Below are positions 5,548 to 7,253 of a stretch of DNA of 7,253 bases, piece by piece. Positions within the stretch are counted from its first letter, which is position 1, and each line of letters opens with the position of its first letter. The stretch is from Flavisolibacter sp. (GTDB taxonomy: Bacteria; Bacteroidota; Bacteroidia; Chitinophagales; Chitinophagaceae). The stretch is taken from assembly GCA_013695175.1 (NCBI GenBank), contig JACDAZ010000232.1:1-7253 (forward strand), given 5' to 3'. Made by a program: the position numbers and the translations under genes. The notes under the pieces were generated by a model that saw nothing but the letters and a program-made list of their open reading frames with translations, had not been told where the DNA came from and did not search any database.

Positions 5548-7253
5548 ATGCAGAAGCTTGAAAATTATGTTTTGGGTAATTGGATAACCGGTGATGGCGA
5601 AGGACAGGTTTTAGCAGATGCGGTAACCGGTGAGCCAATCGCTGCAGCTACTACCAAAGGATTGGATTTTGCGGCTATTCTTGATTATGGTAGAACTACA
5701 GGTAATAATGTATTACGAAAATTTACTTTTCATGAAAGGGGAAGAATGTTGAAGGCACTTGCTATGCATCTCCTTGAAAAAAAAGAAAAGTTTTACCAGG
5801 TAGCCTATCATACCGGGTGTACCCGTTCAGATAATTGGATAGATATAGAAGGTGGTATTGGCAATTTGTTCAGCAATGCATCATTAAGAAGAAAATTTCC
5901 TGATATGCCTTATTGTACTGATGGGGAACCGGTTGTACTCAGTAAAGGAGGTAGTTTTATGGGGCATCATATCCTTGTTCCAAAAGAAGGTGTAGCAGTA
6001 CATATTAATGCTTATAATTTTCCGGTATGGGGCATGCTTGAAAAATGTGCTGTCAATTGGCTGGCGGGTGTGCCGGCAGTAGTAAAACCAGCTACAGTAA
6101 CTTCTTTTTTGACTGAAGCAGTGGTAAAGGAAATTATTGCTTCCCGTATTTTGCCTGAAGGTTCATTGCAACTTGTTTGTGGGAGTGCCGGTGACATGCT
6201 TGATCATGTAACTGCGCAGGATGTAGTAACATTTACCGGGTCAAAAACCACAGGGTTAATGTTGAAATCTCAAAAAAGAATCCTGGAAGAAAGTGTACCA
6301 TTTAATATGGAAGCAGACTCATTAAACTGTATTGTATTAGGCGAAGATGTTAAGCCCGGTATGCCGGAATGGGATCTGTTTATAAAAGAAGTAAGAAAAG
6401 AGATGGTTGTAAAGGCTGGACAAAAATGTACAGCCATCAGGAGAATTTTTGCACCTGAACCGCTTTTAGAAGATGTTTATATAGCTATTGGAAAAGCACT
6501 TTCTCAAACTATTATTGGAAATCCGCACAATGAAAAAGTGCGAATGGGTGCTTTGGCAAGTACAGGACAAAGAGATGAAGTAAAACAAAATGTTCAAAAA
6601 CTGCTTGCTTCCTCACAAATTGTTGCTGGATCATTGGACAGTGTTGAAGTAATAGATGCAGATGCAGAAAAAGGTGCTTTCATGTCTCCGCTGTTACTAT
6701 TGAATACGACTCCATTTCAAAATGAAGTTGTGCATGATGTGGAATGCTTTGGGCCTGTAAGTACGGTAATGCCATATTCACAATTGGATGATGCAATTGC
6801 ATTAGCAAAAAAAGGTAAAGGTTCGCTTTGCTGTACCATCGTTACTGCTGATAATAAATCAGCAACTGAATTTGTGGTTGGAGCAGGCTCTCACCACGGC
6901 AGAATATTAGTTTTAAATGCAGAATGTGCCAAAGAAAGTACCGGGCATGGATCTCCGCTTCCTATGCTTGTGCACGGTGGTCCGGGAAGAGCAGGAGGTG
7001 GCGAAGAGATGGGTGGTGTAAGAGGCGTAAAGCATTATATGCAAAGAGTGGCAATACAGGGTTCGCCCACTGCTATAACTGCTATTACACAGGTGTACCA
7101 GGCCAATGCCAATGGTAATAAACCAAATAAACATCCTTTTAAAAAATACTTTGAAGAACTGGAAGTGGGAGATCAGATCATTACAGAAAAAAGATTAATT
7201 ACTTCAGAAGATATAGATGCTTTTGCTGATTTATCAGGAGATCATTTTTATGC
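5548..7253 (+). CDS. paaZ: PaaZ: oxepin-CoA hydrolase / 3-oxo-5,6-dehydrosuberyl-CoA semialdehyde dehydrogenase, N-terminal part
   Basis: PaaZ is the fusion enzyme of aerobic phenylacetate degradation. Its C-terminal hydratase domain opens the oxepin-CoA ring, and its N-terminal aldehyde dehydrogenase domain oxidises the resulting semialdehyde with NADP+. The frame is open from the ATG at 5548 to the right edge (568 codons); about 110 residues of the usual 680 are missing. Dehydrogenase signatures are INAYNFPVWG with N157, K180 in VVKPA, FTGS at 229-232, catalytic E255 in MEADSLNC and catalytic C294 in KAGQKCTAIRR. A glycine-rich linker (HGGPGRAGGGEEMGGVRG, about 476-493) leads to a MaoC-like hydratase domain from about residue 532. 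The window ends at DLSGDHFY: the hydratase Asp565 is present, and the partner His would come two codons later. No Shine-Dalgarno is evident upstream. No other paa gene is visible; they may lie to the right. Confidence 0.94.
   Translation, partial: MQKLENYVLGNWITGDGEGQVLADAVTGEPIAAATTKGLDFAAILDYGRTTGNNVLRKFTFHERGRMLKALAMHLLEKKEKFYQVAYHTGCTRSDNWIDIEGGIGNLFSNASLRRKFPDMPYCTDGEPVVLSKGGSFMGHHILVPKEGVAVHINAYNFPVWGMLEKCAVNWLAGVPAVVKPATVTSFLTEAVVKEIIASRILPEGSLQLVCGSAGDMLDHVTAQDVVTFTGSKTTGLMLKSQKRILEESVPFNMEADSLNCIVLGEDVKPGMPEWDLFIKEVRKEMVVKAGQKCTAIRRIFAPEPLLEDVYIAIGKALSQTIIGNPHNEKVRMGALASTGQRDEVKQNVQKLLASSQIVAGSLDSVEVIDADAEKGAFMSPLLLLNTTPFQNEVVHDVECFGPVSTVMPYSQLDDAIALAKKGKGSLCCTIVTADNKSATEFVVGAGSHHGRILVLNAECAKESTGHGSPLPMLVHGGPGRAGGGEEMGGVRGVKHYMQRVAIQGSPTAITAITQVYQANANGNKPNKHPFKKYFEELEVGDQIITEKRLITSEDIDAFADLSGDHFY

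Noticed and set aside
5538..5561. Seven-codon upstream ORF (MKLYAEA) overlapping the paaZ start, as a leader peptide
   Set aside because: It is very short, has no ribosome-binding site and no attenuator-like codon run or hairpin; it is likely chance in AT-rich DNA.
6913..7134. Open frames on both strands inside paaZ around 6913-7134, and similar frames inside msrB, adk and the Asp-box gene
   Set aside because: They lie in other frames of well-supported conserved genes, have no recognisable domain and are shadows.

Overview
The window (7253 bp, AT-rich) reads as a chromosomal segment of a Bacteroidota bacterium, most likely a Chitinophagaceae/Sphingobacteriales-type organism. The support is a secreted Asp-box (BNR/sortilin-like) protein, a large surface protein with an N-terminal macroglobulin-like region and a C-terminal TonB-plug-like domain but no barrel, a short-LID adenylate kinase, weak or absent Shine-Dalgarno sequences, and several matches to the Bacteroidota -7 promoter element TAnnTTTG. 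The lineage is inferred from gene content only. I see no mobile element, CRISPR array, rRNA or tRNA.

Left part (1-1567, all minus strand): the N-terminal 306 residues of an exported Asp-box beta-propeller protein that runs off the left edge, preceded by an exported methionine-R-sulfoxide reductase (msrB). A short divergent intergenic region follows, then adk on the plus strand. The adk stop overlaps tail-to-tail by 11 bp with the next gene.

Centre (2296-4674, minus strand): one 793-codon frame for the macroglobulin/plug surface protein, broken by a single in-frame TAA at codon 215. The reading frame is the same on both sides and the protein homology continues through the stop, so this is a nonsense interruption, not a frameshift or two separate genes. 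The downstream 523-residue piece lacks a signal peptide.

Right part (4776-7253): a DUF1569/DinB-like protein on the plus strand, a tiny Kazal-type protease-inhibitor lipoprotein candidate on the minus strand whose stop abuts that of its neighbour, and the first 568 codons of paaZ on the plus strand. PaaZ is the fusion enzyme of aerobic phenylacetyl-CoA degradation that opens the oxepin-CoA ring and oxidises the resulting aldehyde. The 79-bp divergent gap between the Kazal gene and paaZ carries a perfect 10-bp-arm palindrome overlapping a -7 promoter match, which makes it a candidate shared operator. The rest of a phenylacetate cluster may lie beyond the right edge but is not visible here.

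The genes do not form one pathway. They are housekeeping, envelope and repair functions next to the start of a catabolic locus. I found no clear undescribed multi-gene system. The items most worth checking are the interrupted surface-protein gene and the palindromic divergent control region. No stretch longer than about 145 bp lacks a gene.
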